Shown in pieces: positions 37,073 to 46,668 of a DNA stretch of 59,747 nt. The stretch's first letter is position 1. Every line of letters starts with the position of its first letter. This stretch comes from Polynucleobacter sp. (GTDB lineage Bacteria; Pseudomonadota; Gammaproteobacteria; Burkholderiales; Burkholderiaceae). The stretch covers positions 1 to 59,747 of the forward strand of contig JAOAUK010000030.1 in the NCBI GenBank assembly GCA_030157655.1, given 5' to 3'. Below the pieces are notes generated by a model. It was given only the letters and a program-made list of their open reading frames with translations, searched no databases and had not been told where the DNA came from. The position numbers and the translations under genes are program-made.

Positions 37073-38284
37073 ATGTCTAGTTACAGACCCAAAAACTCCT
37101 CACGCATCTCACCTGAATCTGAACGCCTTGTGTCAGATGCTTTATCACTGGCCGCATCAGGCAGTCGTGTAGAAGATATCTTTTGGGAAAGTCGACTCAT
37201 GGAGCGACTTTTACGCCTCTTGCATGCACAAAATCAAAATGCAATTGAAAGCGCGCTTGATCAAACCTTAAAAATTAATCCCATTGCTTTTGATTGTCTG
37301 GCTGAAAATGCAGAGACCCTTGCCGAGTCCTTGACCTTAGAGCACGATGGCGAACATTGGGATGCAGTACTCATCGCTATCCCAATTATTGCTAGAACTC
37401 GCTACAGCATTCCGTCAGGTAAGCTAAGTGCTGAATCCATCAGCGCTACTGGTAATTTGCTGCATGAACAAATCGTTGCTCAAAATGCTCGCATTGCACT
37501 GGTGCCCTGGCTATATAGCATCGATCAAATGCCTCACTCACACTGTCAAACACGATTGCTACTTGAAAAGCTAGCTAACGCTGCAGTCAATGGTGGCGAA
37601 ATTAAGTTAGAACTGCGCGATATGCCAGAAACAATTCCGGTACTGGCCGATCCAAGATATATCGTAGGCGTGGTGGCTGCCCCCTCCTCTGGACCACTGT
37701 TCAGATGGCAAGAAGAATCACCCCGCAGACAAGAGCGTTCAGTGTGTTTGCAAAATTGGCAATCAGGGCTTAAAGACACCATCGCTGCAATCATGCCCGG
37801 TTGCGAATTTGAACTATCTTTACCTGAAGCCTACTTCACGAACTGTCGTGAGGCAGACCGCAAAATTAGACCGCTAAGCATACTCGCTGCAGTTAATTAT
37901 TTGGGGTCGATTTTGAATATTGCTCCAGCAGGACTATCTTGCGTGATCGCAGGATTTGGTGATGAGCAATGTGATGAATATCGTATTTCTTTTGCATTAA
38001 AAGGTTCTAAAGAATTAATTTACGGTGTGATCTGGCCTCTATACGATCGCGAGTCTGTTGCTAACGACGCGATCAATGACATCTCGATTGAAGACAGTCC
38101 TATTCGAGAAATCTATGACACCATCAAAGCTGCAGGTATTGAGGATCAGTTCAGGCACGCCGATTTATACAAACCTGAGATGTGCGAGGATTGTGGTGCA
38201 CCGATGTTCGTTGATAGAGCCGGTGAAATTGTTCACGCTGAGATGCCTGACGACACCCCAAGTCAACAACCGTTGTTTCACTAA
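37073..38284 (+). CDS. DUF2863 family protein
   Basis: A 403-residue soluble protein. The N-terminal SPESERLVSDALSLAASGSRVEDIFWESRL is the block I recall for DUF2863 in Burkholderiales. The C-terminus has a small Cys pair (CEDCGAP) that could be half of a zinc site. No known catalytic motif is visible and the role is unknown. Its stop codon overlaps that of the convergent SOUL gene (CTAA), so no terminator separates them. Confidence 0.75.
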   Translation: MSSYRPKNSSRISPESERLVSDALSLAASGSRVEDIFWESRLMERLLRLLHAQNQNAIESALDQTLKINPIAFDCLAENAETLAESLTLEHDGEHWDAVLIAIPIIARTRYSIPSGKLSAESISATGNLLHEQIVAQNARIALVPWLYSIDQMPHSHCQTRLLLEKLANAAVNGGEIKLELRDMPETIPVLADPRYIVGVVAAPSSGPLFRWQEESPRRQERSVCLQNWQSGLKDTIAAIMPGCEFELSLPEAYFTNCREADRKIRPLSILAAVNYLGSILNIAPAGLSCVIAGFGDEQCDEYRISFALKGSKELIYGVIWPLYDRESVANDAINDISIEDSPIREIYDTIKAAGIEDQFRHADLYKPEMCEDCGAPMFVDRAGEIVHAEMPDDTPSQQPLFH

Positions 38285-38937
38285 TTCTTAGATTCAACCC
38301 TCAACCAAATCTCGTTGCGCCTAAAGAATGGCAATGTCCATGGCGGGTTGTAACGTGATAGCTGCACGGTGCCTTGCGCATTCAATGATTGTTGCTTAAG
38401 CCACGCTTCTAATCTTTTAGTTTGTGCCTGCATCTTTTCTTCATCCACAAAACCACTAAATCTGACCACTGCAAGATCATGTGACTTGATCTCACGAATC
38501 ACAATGTTTTTGTTTTTAGGCTTAGGCAAAGTCTCTAAGCTGAACTTAGATGGCATCACAAAAGATAGCTTCCATGTTGACTGTTGATCGCCACCTTGAG
38601 TTTCAACTGTCACAGGAGCAGTCATGGCAATCTTGGATGACAAATCCGGCTCCACTGTTACAGGCGCCGTCATCTCAATTTTTTCAGCCTGCTTTTTCAG
38701 AGGGTCTTCATTGTTACCAAAGATGTAATCAGCCACCTGACGAAAGCCACGATTAGATGCCTCACTCAAGCTTCCTGTGACCACCACCTCAGCGATGATC
38801 ATCGCCTCATATCGACGCAACTCAAAATCACCGTCTTTGATCACCACTTGATACTTGGGTTCTTCAATAGCCATTGCATTACCAATCTGTGTAAAAGCCA
38901 ATACCAATCCTAAGAGGATGTGAGAAATATTTTTCAT
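38281..38937 (-). CDS. SOUL family heme-binding-like protein, exported
   Basis: About 218 residues from the ATG at 38937, which opens a signal peptide (MKNISHILLGLVLAFTQIGNAMA); a longer frame exists but runs into yaaA. The SOUL domain has YQVVIKDGDFELRRYEAMIIAEV, KIEMTAPVTVE and SFVMPSKFSLETLPKPKN. SOUL proteins bind heme or other hydrophobic ligands; function in bacteria is unclear. It follows yaaA by 10 bases. Confidence 0.85.
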   Translation of the reverse strand: MKNISHILLGLVLAFTQIGNAMAIEEPKYQVVIKDGDFELRRYEAMIIAEVVVTGSLSEASNRGFRQVADYIFGNNEDPLKKQAEKIEMTAPVTVEPDLSSKIAMTAPVTVETQGGDQQSTWKLSFVMPSKFSLETLPKPKNKNIVIREIKSHDLAVVRFSGFVDEEKMQAQTKRLEAWLKQQSLNAQGTVQLSRYNPPWTLPFFRRNEIWLRVESKN

Positions 38938-38947
38938 ACTGATACTT

Positions 38948-39721
38948 TTACTGTTCTTTTCTTCTAAATACTGGCTTGGTCTCAGTGCTCTCTTTAGGAG
39001 CATATTGATAACCTTCTGAGTCAAAGTCTTGAAGGTCTGCGACCTTTTCAATTTTGTTATCAATGATGAAGCGCGTCATCAAGCCTCTGGCGCGCTTGGC
39101 ATAAAAAGAAATGATTTTGTACTTGCCAGCCTTCTCATCCTGAAAAACTGGTGCGATCACTGGGTAACCAAGCTGATTAGCCTTCACAGACTTAAAGTAC
39201 TCATCAGAAGCCAAGTTAATTAATAACTTAGATTTTTGCTTGTCTAAATCTAGCTTTAAAGCATTGGTAATTTTGTCACCCCAAAAAGCATAGAGATCTT
39301 TACCGCCAGCATTTTTAAAAGCTGTGCCCATCTCTAATCTGTATGGCTGCATCAAATCTAATGGCTTTAAAACGCCATACAAACCAGATAAGACTCTGAC
39401 ATGATCTTGTGCGTAATCCAAGGCCTTAGGCTTTAGGGATGGCGCATCCAAACCCTCATAAACATCGCCATTAAACGCCAAGATTGCTTGCTTACTGTTT
39501 TTACTCGTAAAGGTTTTAGTCCAATCACCAAAACGAGCCACATTGAGTGAAGCTAGCTTATCGGACAAATCCATGAGCTCTGCCACTTCTTGCAAAGATA
39601 GCTTTTTTAAATCTTTGATTAATTTGGCGGACTCATCAATAAAAATGGGTAAAGTATGCTTATCAGTGCTTGGGGGCGTGTCGTAATCTAAACTCTTTGC
39701 AGGCGAAAGTACTATCAACAT
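38948..39721 (-). CDS. yaaA: Peroxide stress protein YaaA (DUF328)
   Basis: A 257-residue protein from the ATG at 39721 ([17 protein letters not shown], the classic YaaA start); the longer open frame upstream overlaps the divergent aminotransferase and is not real. The family lowers free iron during peroxide stress in E. coli. Blocks [30 protein letters not shown] and [16 protein letters not shown] are present. Only 19 bases separate it from the divergent aminotransferase start. Confidence 0.93.
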   Translation of the reverse strand: MLIVLSPAKSLDYDTPPSTDKHTLPIFIDESAKLIKDLKKLSLQEVAELMDLSDKLASLNVARFGDWTKTFTSKNSKQAILAFNGDVYEGLDAPSLKPKALDYAQDHVRVLSGLYGVLKPLDLMQPYRLEMGTAFKNAGGKDLYAFWGDKITNALKLDLDKQKSKLLINLASDEYFKSVKANQLGYPVIAPVFQDEKAGKYKIISFYAKRARGLMTRFIIDNKIEKVADLQDFDSEGYQYAPKESTETKPVFRRKEQ

Positions 39722-39740
39722 GGCAGAATAATCAAAAGTA

Positions 39741-40958
39741 ATGAATACAAATAATACTGCTTTGAAACAAATTACGCTCCCTACTCGCTTACCTAAAGTT
39801 GGCACCACTATTTTTACAGTGATGTCAGCGCTAGCCAATGAGCACCAAGCCATTAATTTAGGCCAAGGCTTTCCAGACTTTGGTTGTGATCCAGCCTTAC
39901 CTAATGCCGTTCATGAGGCAATGCTAGCAGGTCATAACCAATACCCTCCGATGGCAGGTGTTGCACCATTGCGTGAAGGTATCAGCAAAAAGATTGCCTC
40001 CTTGTACGGCAAGCAATATGACCCTCAGACTGAAATCACCATCACTGCAGGCGGTACACAAGGTATTTTTACAGTCATTGCCTGTGCCGTTGGACCAGGC
40101 GATGAAGTGATTGTGATTGAACCTGTTTACGACTCCTACGTACCTGCCATTGATACCGTTGGCGGCAAAGCTGTACCAGTACAACTGATTGTTAATCGCA
40201 ATGAATCTGGCCAGATCACAGGCTATGAGATTCCGTGGCAAGCCATCAGCCAAGCTATCACGTTGCGTACCAAAATAATCATGATTAATTCGCCACACAA
40301 CCCGACTGGGATGGTTTGGGAATCAGAGGATTTAGAAAAACTCGCTGACATAGTACGCAATACCAATATATTGATCTGTAGCGATGAGGTCTATGAACAC
40401 ATGGTCTATGACGGACAGATGCATCAAAGCGTGGCACGTCATCCGGAGTTAGCAAATCGTAGTTTTGTTATTTCTAGCTTTGGTAAAACTTATCATGTGA
40501 CTGGCTGGAAAGTTGGCTACGTGGCAGCGCCTGCGGCACTCACCCATGAATTTAGAAAAGTTCACCAGTTCAATGTGTTTACCGTCAACACCCCGATGCA
40601 ATATGGTCTTGCGAAATATCTAGAAAACGCTGACCACTATCTGAACTTGCCTCAGTTTTATGAACAAAAGAGAAATTACCTAAGAGCAGGTCTTGCTCAA
40701 ACCAAGTTCGAGCTACTACCCTCACCAGGAACTTATTTCCAATGCGTGGATTACACACAGCTAGGAATCCCAGAGAGTCAATTAAGTAGCAGCGATTTTT
40801 GCCAATGGCTCACCAAAGAAATTGGTGTTGCAGCCATCCCTGTATCGGCTTTTTATAGCGAACCCGTCGAGTCAGGGGTGATTCGTTTTTGTTTTGCCAA
40901 AAAAGAAGATACTCTCGCAAAGGCAATCGTACGATTGCAACGTTTATCAAAATCTTGA
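39741..40958 (+). CDS. Methionine (kynurenine-type) aminotransferase
   Basis: A 405-residue fold-type I PLP transaminase resembling YbdL. The blocks [32 protein letters not shown] and the PLP lysine segment [16 protein letters not shown] are clear. YbdL-like enzymes prefer methionine and aromatic amino acids; the exact substrate cannot be told here. It is the first of a pair with the GST gene, 12 bases apart. Confidence 0.88.
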   Translation: MNTNNTALKQITLPTRLPKVGTTIFTVMSALANEHQAINLGQGFPDFGCDPALPNAVHEAMLAGHNQYPPMAGVAPLREGISKKIASLYGKQYDPQTEITITAGGTQGIFTVIACAVGPGDEVIVIEPVYDSYVPAIDTVGGKAVPVQLIVNRNESGQITGYEIPWQAISQAITLRTKIIMINSPHNPTGMVWESEDLEKLADIVRNTNILICSDEVYEHMVYDGQMHQSVARHPELANRSFVISSFGKTYHVTGWKVGYVAAPAALTHEFRKVHQFNVFTVNTPMQYGLAKYLENADHYLNLPQFYEQKRNYLRAGLAQTKFELLPSPGTYFQCVDYTQLGIPESQLSSSDFCQWLTKEIGVAAIPVSAFYSEPVESGVIRFCFAKKEDTLAKAIVRLQRLSKS

Positions 40959-40970
40959 ACTGGACCCAAC

Positions 40971-41693
40971 ATGAAGAACGCTCAAAAACCGATAGACATT
41001 TATAGCTGGGCAACCCCTAACGGTCATAAAGTGCACATCATGATGGAAGAATGTGGCTATCGTTTAGGTAAAGAGTGGGTAGCTCACCCGATTGATATTG
41101 GAGCCGGTGATCAGTTCAAGAAAGAGTTTTTAAAGATCAGTCCCAATAATAAAATTCCAGCGATGCTTGACCCTAATGGCCCTGATGGCAAGCCGATTGC
41201 TTTGTTTGAGTCGGGAGCCATTCTCCTATACCTAGCTAGCAAAACAGGTCAATTCTTGCCAAAGACAGATCGGGCTAAATTTGAAGTCCTGCAATGGTTA
41301 ATGTTCCAAATGGGTGGTGTTGGACCCATGTTAGGACAAACACATCACTTCAGAATCTATGCGCCAGAAAAAATTGATTACGCCATCAATCGCTATACCA
41401 ATGAAACACGCAGGCTTTACGGCGTGATGGATAAAGAGCTAGCTAAAAAACCTTATATAGCCGGCAAGGAATACAGCATCGCAGATATCGCCATTTTTCC
41501 ATGGACACGCTCTTGGAAAAATCAAGGGCTAACCCTAGAAGAGTTCCCCAATGTTTTGCGCTGGCATCAGGAAATTGCAGAACGTCCGGCAGTTCAAAGA
41601 GGCGTAGAAGTTTTGACATCTCTCAGAAAACCTTTGGTCGATAACAAAGCAAGAGATGTTCTTTTTGGCAAAACTCAATACCAAAAAAGATAG
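40971..41693 (+). CDS. Glutathione S-transferase family protein (YfcG/YghU-like)
   Basis: A 240-residue thiol transferase. The thioredoxin-fold N-domain has SWATPNGHKVHIMMEECG and NNKIPAMLDPNGPDGKPIALFESGAILLYL (cis-Pro and ESGAI glutathione site). The helical C-domain has EYSIADIAIFPW. The T-P-N-G-xK motif is that of Nu-class disulfide-reductase GSTs such as YfcG. Probably co-transcribed with the aminotransferase. Confidence 0.9.
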   Translation: MKNAQKPIDIYSWATPNGHKVHIMMEECGYRLGKEWVAHPIDIGAGDQFKKEFLKISPNNKIPAMLDPNGPDGKPIALFESGAILLYLASKTGQFLPKTDRAKFEVLQWLMFQMGGVGPMLGQTHHFRIYAPEKIDYAINRYTNETRRLYGVMDKELAKKPYIAGKEYSIADIAIFPWTRSWKNQGLTLEEFPNVLRWHQEIAERPAVQRGVEVLTSLRKPLVDNKARDVLFGKTQYQKR

Positions 41694-41708
41694 TTACCGC
41701 TTAAATAC

Positions 41709-42353
41709 TCACTGCTTAATTTTTAGGTAGAGCGATTTCAGTACTACCCACACCGCCGGCAAACCAGGAATGATGATCATGGCTAAAGCGACAATTGAAA
41801 AATTGTCTTTGACCCACGGATGTTCACCAATCAAATAACCAAGACCTGTTAAACCTACCACCCACAAAATACCCCCAATGAGGTTATAGGTAGCAAAGCG
41901 TGGGTAAGACATGTGTGCGACCCCCGCAATAAAGGGTGCAAAGGTTCTAATAAACGGCATGAATCTGCCAACGACAATGGTAATGGGCCCATGCTTTTCG
42001 TAAAAAGCATGGGTTTTATCAAAAGCTTCTTTGTTAAACCAACGAGAGTCTTCCCAAGCAAATACTTTGGGACCAAACCATCGCCCTATTGAATAGTTCA
42101 GCGCATCACCCGCCACCGCAGCAACGAGCAAAAGAATTAACAAGATAGGCAAACTCATGCCACCTACAGCTGCAATTGCACCAGCCACAAACAAGAGAGA
42201 ATCGCCCGGTAAAAATGGCATTACTACCAAACCAGTCTCAACAAAAATAATGGCAAACAATAAAACGTAAACCCAAGCGCCCCAATGATCAACGACCGTG
42301 ACTAGGTGCTTATCTAGATGTAGAAATAAATCTAGTAGGTAAGAAAAATCCAT
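41709..42353 (-). CDS. DedA family membrane protein
   Basis: A 214-residue polytopic protein with the SNARE-associated/DedA pattern: FVETGLVVMPFLPGDSLLFVAGAIAA, GDALNYSIGRWFG, and FGRFMP-like VGRFMPFIRTFAPFIAGVAHMSYPRF. Family members act as lipid scramblases or undecaprenyl-phosphate recyclers. It shares one base with the end of the purU stop/start junction, suggesting coupling. Confidence 0.93.
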   Translation of the reverse strand: MDFSYLLDLFLHLDKHLVTVVDHWGAWVYVLLFAIIFVETGLVVMPFLPGDSLLFVAGAIAAVGGMSLPILLILLLVAAVAGDALNYSIGRWFGPKVFAWEDSRWFNKEAFDKTHAFYEKHGPITIVVGRFMPFIRTFAPFIAGVAHMSYPRFATYNLIGGILWVVGLTGLGYLIGEHPWVKDNFSIVALAMIIIPGLPAVWVVLKSLYLKIKQ

Positions 42354-43219
42354 TACTGAAACACCACAGTACTCTTACCGTTTAAGAGAATGCGATGCTC
42401 TGCGTGCCAACGCACAGCCCTAGATAGAGCCATACACTCCACATCACGCCCGACCGCAGCCAACTGTTCTGGGTCCATCGAGTGATCCACACGCTCGACA
42501 CCCTGCTCAATAATCGGGCCTTCATCCAAATCAGTTGTGACGTAGTGGGCTGTTGCACCAATTAGCTTAACGCCACGCTGATGGGCCTGCCAATATGGCT
42601 TAGCTCCCTTAAAGCTAGGTAAAAACGAATGATGAATATTGATGGCTTTGCCAGATAACTTTTCGCAAACTTTGGGTGACAAGATTTGCATGTATCTAGC
42701 CAACACAACTAAATCAATTTTTTTCTGGTCAATCAATTCCAGCAACTGTTGCTCTTGCTCATCTTTACGCGCATCGTTAGCACTTGATAACGGCATGTGA
42801 TGGAATGGGATGTTGTAGGTATTAGCTAGACCTTCAAAATCTTGATGGTTCGATACGATTCCTGCGATCTCAATAGGCAAATAACCACTATGAGTTCTAA
42901 ATAAGAGGTCGTTCAAACAATGCCCTAATTTAGACACCATGATCAATACCTTGGGTTTACTCGCTGCATCAAAGAGTTCCCACTCCATTTGAAACTTCTG
43001 CCCCACTGCCACGAAAGAAGACTTCAATTGCTCAAGATCCAGAGCTTTCTGAGTTTGAGCAAAATGAACCCTCATAAAGAAACGATTCGTGAATGTGTCG
43101 CTAAATTGCGCAGAATCAAGAATATTGGCCGTTTCGTTAAAAAGGAACTGGCTAACCGCATGGACAATGCCAGGGCGATCAGGACATGCAATTTTTAGAA
43201 TAAAACCTTGTGTAGACAT
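42353..43219 (-). CDS. purU: Formyltetrahydrofolate deformylase
   Basis: An enzyme of about 288 residues freeing formate from 10-formyl-THF, balancing one-carbon pools. An N-terminal ACT domain (ACPDRPGIVHAVSQFL) is followed by a formyltransferase-like domain with the catalytic NIHHSFLPSFKGAKPYWQA and GATAHYVTTDLDEGPIIEQ. The start could be the ATG at 43219 or the one at 43234; neither has a clear ribosome site. Divergent from the hydroxyacyl-CoA dehydrogenase. Confidence 0.93.
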   Translation of the reverse strand: MSTQGFILKIACPDRPGIVHAVSQFLFNETANILDSAQFSDTFTNRFFMRVHFAQTQKALDLEQLKSSFVAVGQKFQMEWELFDAASKPKVLIMVSKLGHCLNDLLFRTHSGYLPIEIAGIVSNHQDFEGLANTYNIPFHHMPLSSANDARKDEQEQQLLELIDQKKIDLVVLARYMQILSPKVCEKLSGKAINIHHSFLPSFKGAKPYWQAHQRGVKLIGATAHYVTTDLDEGPIIEQGVERVDHSMDPEQLAAVGRDVECMALSRAVRWHAEHRILLNGKSTVVFQ

Positions 43220-43324
43220 ACCGCCATTATCCATAAAGCGCTGATTTGGAGCTAAAAATTCGCTAACAATGCTAGATGAAGCTTAAACTTATGCTTTTGA
43301 TATTTAAATATAAAAGGTTTCGGT

Positions 43325-44176
43325 ATGAGCATTCAATCTGTCGGCATTATTGGCGCAGGAACAATGGGTAATGGTATAGCCCAAGCTTGTGCAGTTTCTG
43401 GATTAAATGTGGTGATGGTTGATATCAGTGATGCAGCCGTACAAAAAGGCTTGGCAACGATTTCAGGCAGCCTAGACCGCCTCATCAAAAAAGAAAAAAT
43501 GACAGAAGCAGAAAAATCTGCAGCACTATCCCGTATCAAGACCAGCACTAACTATGCTGACTTCAATAGCACCCAAATGGTGATTGAAGCTGCTACTGAG
43601 AACTACGAACTGAAATTAAAAATCCTTAAGCAGTTAGACAGTATTGTGAGTAAAGAGACGATCATCGCCTCCAATACCTCTTCTATCTCTATTACACAAA
43701 TGGCTGCTGAAGTTAGCAACCCAGATCGATTCATTGGCATGCACTTTTTCAATCCAGTACCAATGATGGCATTAGTGGAGATTATTCGCGGCTTACAAAC
43801 CAGCGACGCGACTCATGCACTAGTGCAAAACATGGCAAAAGATTTGGGCAAAGAACCGATCACCGTTAAAAATGCCCCTGGATTTGTGGTCAACAGAATT
43901 TTGGTACCGATGATCAACGAAGCATTCTTTGTATTAGCTGAAGGTTTAGCAACACCAGAAGATATTGATGCTGGTATGAAATTAGGTTGCAACCACCCTA
44001 TCGGACCTCTTGCTTTAGCTGACATGATTGGCTTAGATACTTGCTTGGCGATCATGGAGGTGTACTTCAAGAATTTCAATGACTCTAAATATCGTCCTTG
44101 CCCGCTATTACGCGAAATGGTAGCCGCTGGCTACCTTGGTCGTAAATCTGGCAAAGGCGTATACAACTACAACTGA
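43325..44176 (+). CDS. 3-hydroxybutyryl-CoA dehydrogenase
   Basis: A 283-residue NAD-dependent enzyme. The Rossmann loop is GIIGAGTMGNGIAQACA, the catalytic histidine/glutamate region is GMHFFNPVPMMALVEIIRG, and GFVVNRILVPMINEAF and LGRKSGKGVYNYN close the family pattern. It reduces acetoacetyl-CoA or oxidises 3-hydroxyacyl-CoA, as Hbd/PaaH do. AAGG lies 7 bases before the ATG. The DUF3429 gene follows by 5 bases. Confidence 0.95.
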   Translation: MSIQSVGIIGAGTMGNGIAQACAVSGLNVVMVDISDAAVQKGLATISGSLDRLIKKEKMTEAEKSAALSRIKTSTNYADFNSTQMVIEAATENYELKLKILKQLDSIVSKETIIASNTSSISITQMAAEVSNPDRFIGMHFFNPVPMMALVEIIRGLQTSDATHALVQNMAKDLGKEPITVKNAPGFVVNRILVPMINEAFFVLAEGLATPEDIDAGMKLGCNHPIGPLALADMIGLDTCLAIMEVYFKNFNDSKYRPCPLLREMVAAGYLGRKSGKGVYNYN

Positions 44177-44181
44177 TCATC

Positions 44182-44649
44182 ATGCTCGCACCCATCACTA
44201 AACGTCTAGGCTACGCAGGATTAATTCCATTTATTCTGCTCTCAGCACTTGTTCAATTTGCTGAATCCCCTTGGGATTTTTGGGCAGCTAATTCTTTATT
44301 ACTGTACGGCGCGAGCATTGCATCATTTGTAGGGGCGCTACATTGGGGCCCATTACTCGGACCCCAATCAAATACTGTTAGTAATAATTTCTGGCGCGAC
44401 AAAGGCGCATGGCTGTGGGGAGTAGTGCCTTCTTTATGCGCATGGGGCGCACTCCACTTAGCATTTTCTTCTGGCTATTTTGTGATTGCTGCCACTTTAT
44501 TGGTAGCCCTACTAGTCGATCGCCAGCAATTCCGTCACCTAATTAGTGATGAAGATTATTTGGCAGATTTCCTACAAATGAGAACAACTCTTACCTTGGT
44601 GGCAGCAGCCAGTTTAGTCTGGGCTGGCATTGCAATTAGGCAGTTCTAA
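44182..44649 (+). CDS. DUF3429 family membrane protein
   Basis: A 155-residue protein with four to five hydrophobic helices. LGYAGLIPFILLSALVQF and LLLYGASIASFVGALHWG are the DUF3429 blocks. Function is unknown. It lies 5 bases after the hydroxyacyl-CoA dehydrogenase gene. The stop codon sits in the loop of a long hairpin. Confidence 0.8.
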   Translation: MLAPITKRLGYAGLIPFILLSALVQFAESPWDFWAANSLLLYGASIASFVGALHWGPLLGPQSNTVSNNFWRDKGAWLWGVVPSLCAWGALHLAFSSGYFVIAATLLVALLVDRQQFRHLISDEDYLADFLQMRTTLTLVAAASLVWAGIAIRQF

Positions 44650-44660
44650 CTGCCTAATTG
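44633..44660 (+). terminator. 13-base-pair hairpin around the DUF3429 stop codon
   Basis: CAATTAGGCAGTT (44633-44645) pairs perfectly with AACTGCCTAATTG (44648-44660), with the stop codon at the tip. No long T run follows on either strand, so it may block read-through between convergent genes or stabilise 3-prime ends rather than act as a classical terminator. Confidence 0.55.
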
Positions 44661-44673
44661 ATTCAATGTGTAA

Positions 44674-45216
44674 TTAATGTTGGTGTGCTTTTGCCAACAA
44701 CTTTTCTGTGTAGGCAATGGCCAAGGCTGAAATAACAAACGTTAAGTGAATTAGCGTTTGCCAAAGTAGCGTCTTATCGTCCATGCTTGGCGCATTGATA
44801 AAAGTCTTCAATAAGTGAATTGAAGAAATACCAATGATCGCTGTCGCAAGCTTTACTTTGAGAACACCTGCATTAACGTGAGACAACCACTCCGGTTGAT
44901 CAGGGTGATTTTCAAGTTCTAGGCGAGACACAAAAGTCTCCCAACCACCCACAATCACCATGACCAACAAATTTGAAATCATCACCACGTCAATCAAACC
45001 CAAAACAATCAACATGATTTCTGTTTCGGTGGTACCACCCTTGGCCATCATCATGGTGATGAGGTGCACCAACTCATGCCAGAATTGGTAAACATAGACG
45101 CCTTGGGCAACAATCAAACCTAAGTACAAAGGTGCTTGCAACCAGCGGCTCATAAATATCCAACGTGGCAATGGGCGCAATTTGGCTTCTAAAGGGTGTG
45201 GGGTGTTTTGGCTCAT
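44674..45216 (-). CDS. YqhA/UPF0114 (TIGR00645) family membrane protein
   Basis: A 180-residue membrane protein with three to four helices. [30 protein letters not shown] and [33 protein letters not shown] are the family blocks. Function is unknown. It is convergent with DUF3429 and divergent from rarA. Confidence 0.9.
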   Translation of the reverse strand: MSQNTPHPLEAKLRPLPRWIFMSRWLQAPLYLGLIVAQGVYVYQFWHELVHLITMMMAKGGTTETEIMLIVLGLIDVVMISNLLVMVIVGGWETFVSRLELENHPDQPEWLSHVNAGVLKVKLATAIIGISSIHLLKTFINAPSMDDKTLLWQTLIHLTFVISALAIAYTEKLLAKAHQH

Positions 45217-45293
45217 GATTGTCCTAGCTCTTTTAAGTTAATCGCTAAAATATTTTTTAGTCACGCAACATGCGACAATTCTAATATTGAATC

Positions 45294-46601
45294 ATGTCTT
45301 TATTACAAACTAACGAGCATTCTACGCCTCTAGCCGAAACCTTGCGCCCCAAGACTTTGGGCGACTTGGTGGGTCAAACTCATTTGTTTGGCGAAGGCAA
45401 ACCGCTTGATTTAGCTTTCCGCTCAGGCAAACCTCACTCGATGATTTTATGGGGGCCACCTGGGGTTGGCAAAACCACGATTGCTCGTTTAACAGCCCAT
45501 GTCTTTGATTGTGAATTCATTGCTCTATCTGCTGTTCTTGCTGGCGTTAAAGAAATCAGACAGGCGATTGAATTAGCAGAACATCATTTACAACAATTCA
45601 ACAAAAAGACCATTTTGTTTGTTGATGAAATCCACAGATTTAATAAATCCCAACAAGATGCACTCCTGCCCTTTGTTGAATCTGGCTTAGTGACTTTTAT
45701 TGGCGCCACTACTGAGAACCCCTCTTTTGAAGTTAATTCAGCGCTGCTCTCTAGAGCGCAAGTGTATGTTCTTAAGTCTTTAACTCCACCTGAGCTATTA
45801 GAGCTACTCGCAAGAGCTCAACAGTCGATCAAAGATGTGACGTTTGATGATGCTGCCAAAGAGATGCTAGTTACTTTGGCGGATGGTGATGCCAGACGTT
45901 TCCTCAATTTGGTTGAGCAGACTTATCACGCCGCAAATACCAATCAAGTGACATTGGTCTCTGCAGAATTTTTAAAAAATTCTTTAGGGCACCTAACCAA
46001 GAGATTTGATAAATCAGGCGATCATTTTTACGATCAAATATCTGCACTACATAAATCAGTCCGCGGTTCAAGTGCAGACGGCGCCCTGTACTGGTTCTGC
46101 CGAATGATCGATGGTGGTGCTGACCCCAAATATTTAGCACGCAGAATTATTCGAATGGCTTGGGAAGATATTGGTTTGGCAGACCCAAGAGCCATGCAAC
46201 TCGCTAATGATGCTGCACTCACCTACGAACGCTTAGGTAGCCCTGAAGGCGAACTGGCTTTGGCAGAAGCTTTGATTTATTTGGCTGCCGCACCTAAAAG
46301 TAATGCGGCCTATCAAGCGTATAACCAAGCTCGCTCTTTTGTGGCAGAACACGGCAGTGATGAGGTGCCGATCCATTTGCGCAACGCCCCTACTAAACTC
46401 ATGAAAGAGTTAGGCCATGGCAAAGCATATCGCTACGCCCATGATGAACCCCACGCTTATGCTGCGGGCGAAACTTATTTACCGAATGGCATCAAAGACC
46501 AAGATTGGTATCAGCCAACTGATCGCGGACTAGAGACAAAGATCAAAGAAAAACTAGCCTTTTTAAAATCTTTAGACGCGGCTAGCAAAAAGAATAAATA
46601 A
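45294..46601 (+). CDS. rarA: Replication-associated recombination protein A (AAA+ ATPase)
   Basis: A 435-residue AAA+ protein acting at stalled replication forks. It has [15 protein letters not shown], Walker [10 protein letters not shown], Walker [19 protein letters not shown], sensor [16 protein letters not shown], and the C-terminal tetramerisation domain ([25 protein letters not shown]). Length matches RarA/MgsA. A strong terminator follows. Confidence 0.95.
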   Translation: MSLLQTNEHSTPLAETLRPKTLGDLVGQTHLFGEGKPLDLAFRSGKPHSMILWGPPGVGKTTIARLTAHVFDCEFIALSAVLAGVKEIRQAIELAEHHLQQFNKKTILFVDEIHRFNKSQQDALLPFVESGLVTFIGATTENPSFEVNSALLSRAQVYVLKSLTPPELLELLARAQQSIKDVTFDDAAKEMLVTLADGDARRFLNLVEQTYHAANTNQVTLVSAEFLKNSLGHLTKRFDKSGDHFYDQISALHKSVRGSSADGALYWFCRMIDGGADPKYLARRIIRMAWEDIGLADPRAMQLANDAALTYERLGSPEGELALAEALIYLAAAPKSNAAYQAYNQARSFVAEHGSDEVPIHLRNAPTKLMKELGHGKAYRYAHDEPHAYAAGETYLPNGIKDQDWYQPTDRGLETKIKEKLAFLKSLDAASKKNK

Positions 46602-46621
46602 AAATTAAGTTATAGAAGTAA

Positions 46622-46653
46622 AAAAGCCTGCACAAATAACTGTGCAGGCTTTT
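46622..46653. terminator. Bidirectional terminator between rarA and fccB
   Basis: AAAAGCCTGCACA (46622-46634) pairs with TGTGCAGGCTTTT (46641-46653) around 6 bases. A-rich and T-rich flanks make it work on both strands, ending rarA and the fccA-fccB unit. Confidence 0.9.
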
Positions 46654-46668
46654 CTGGAGCGCTGGGAT

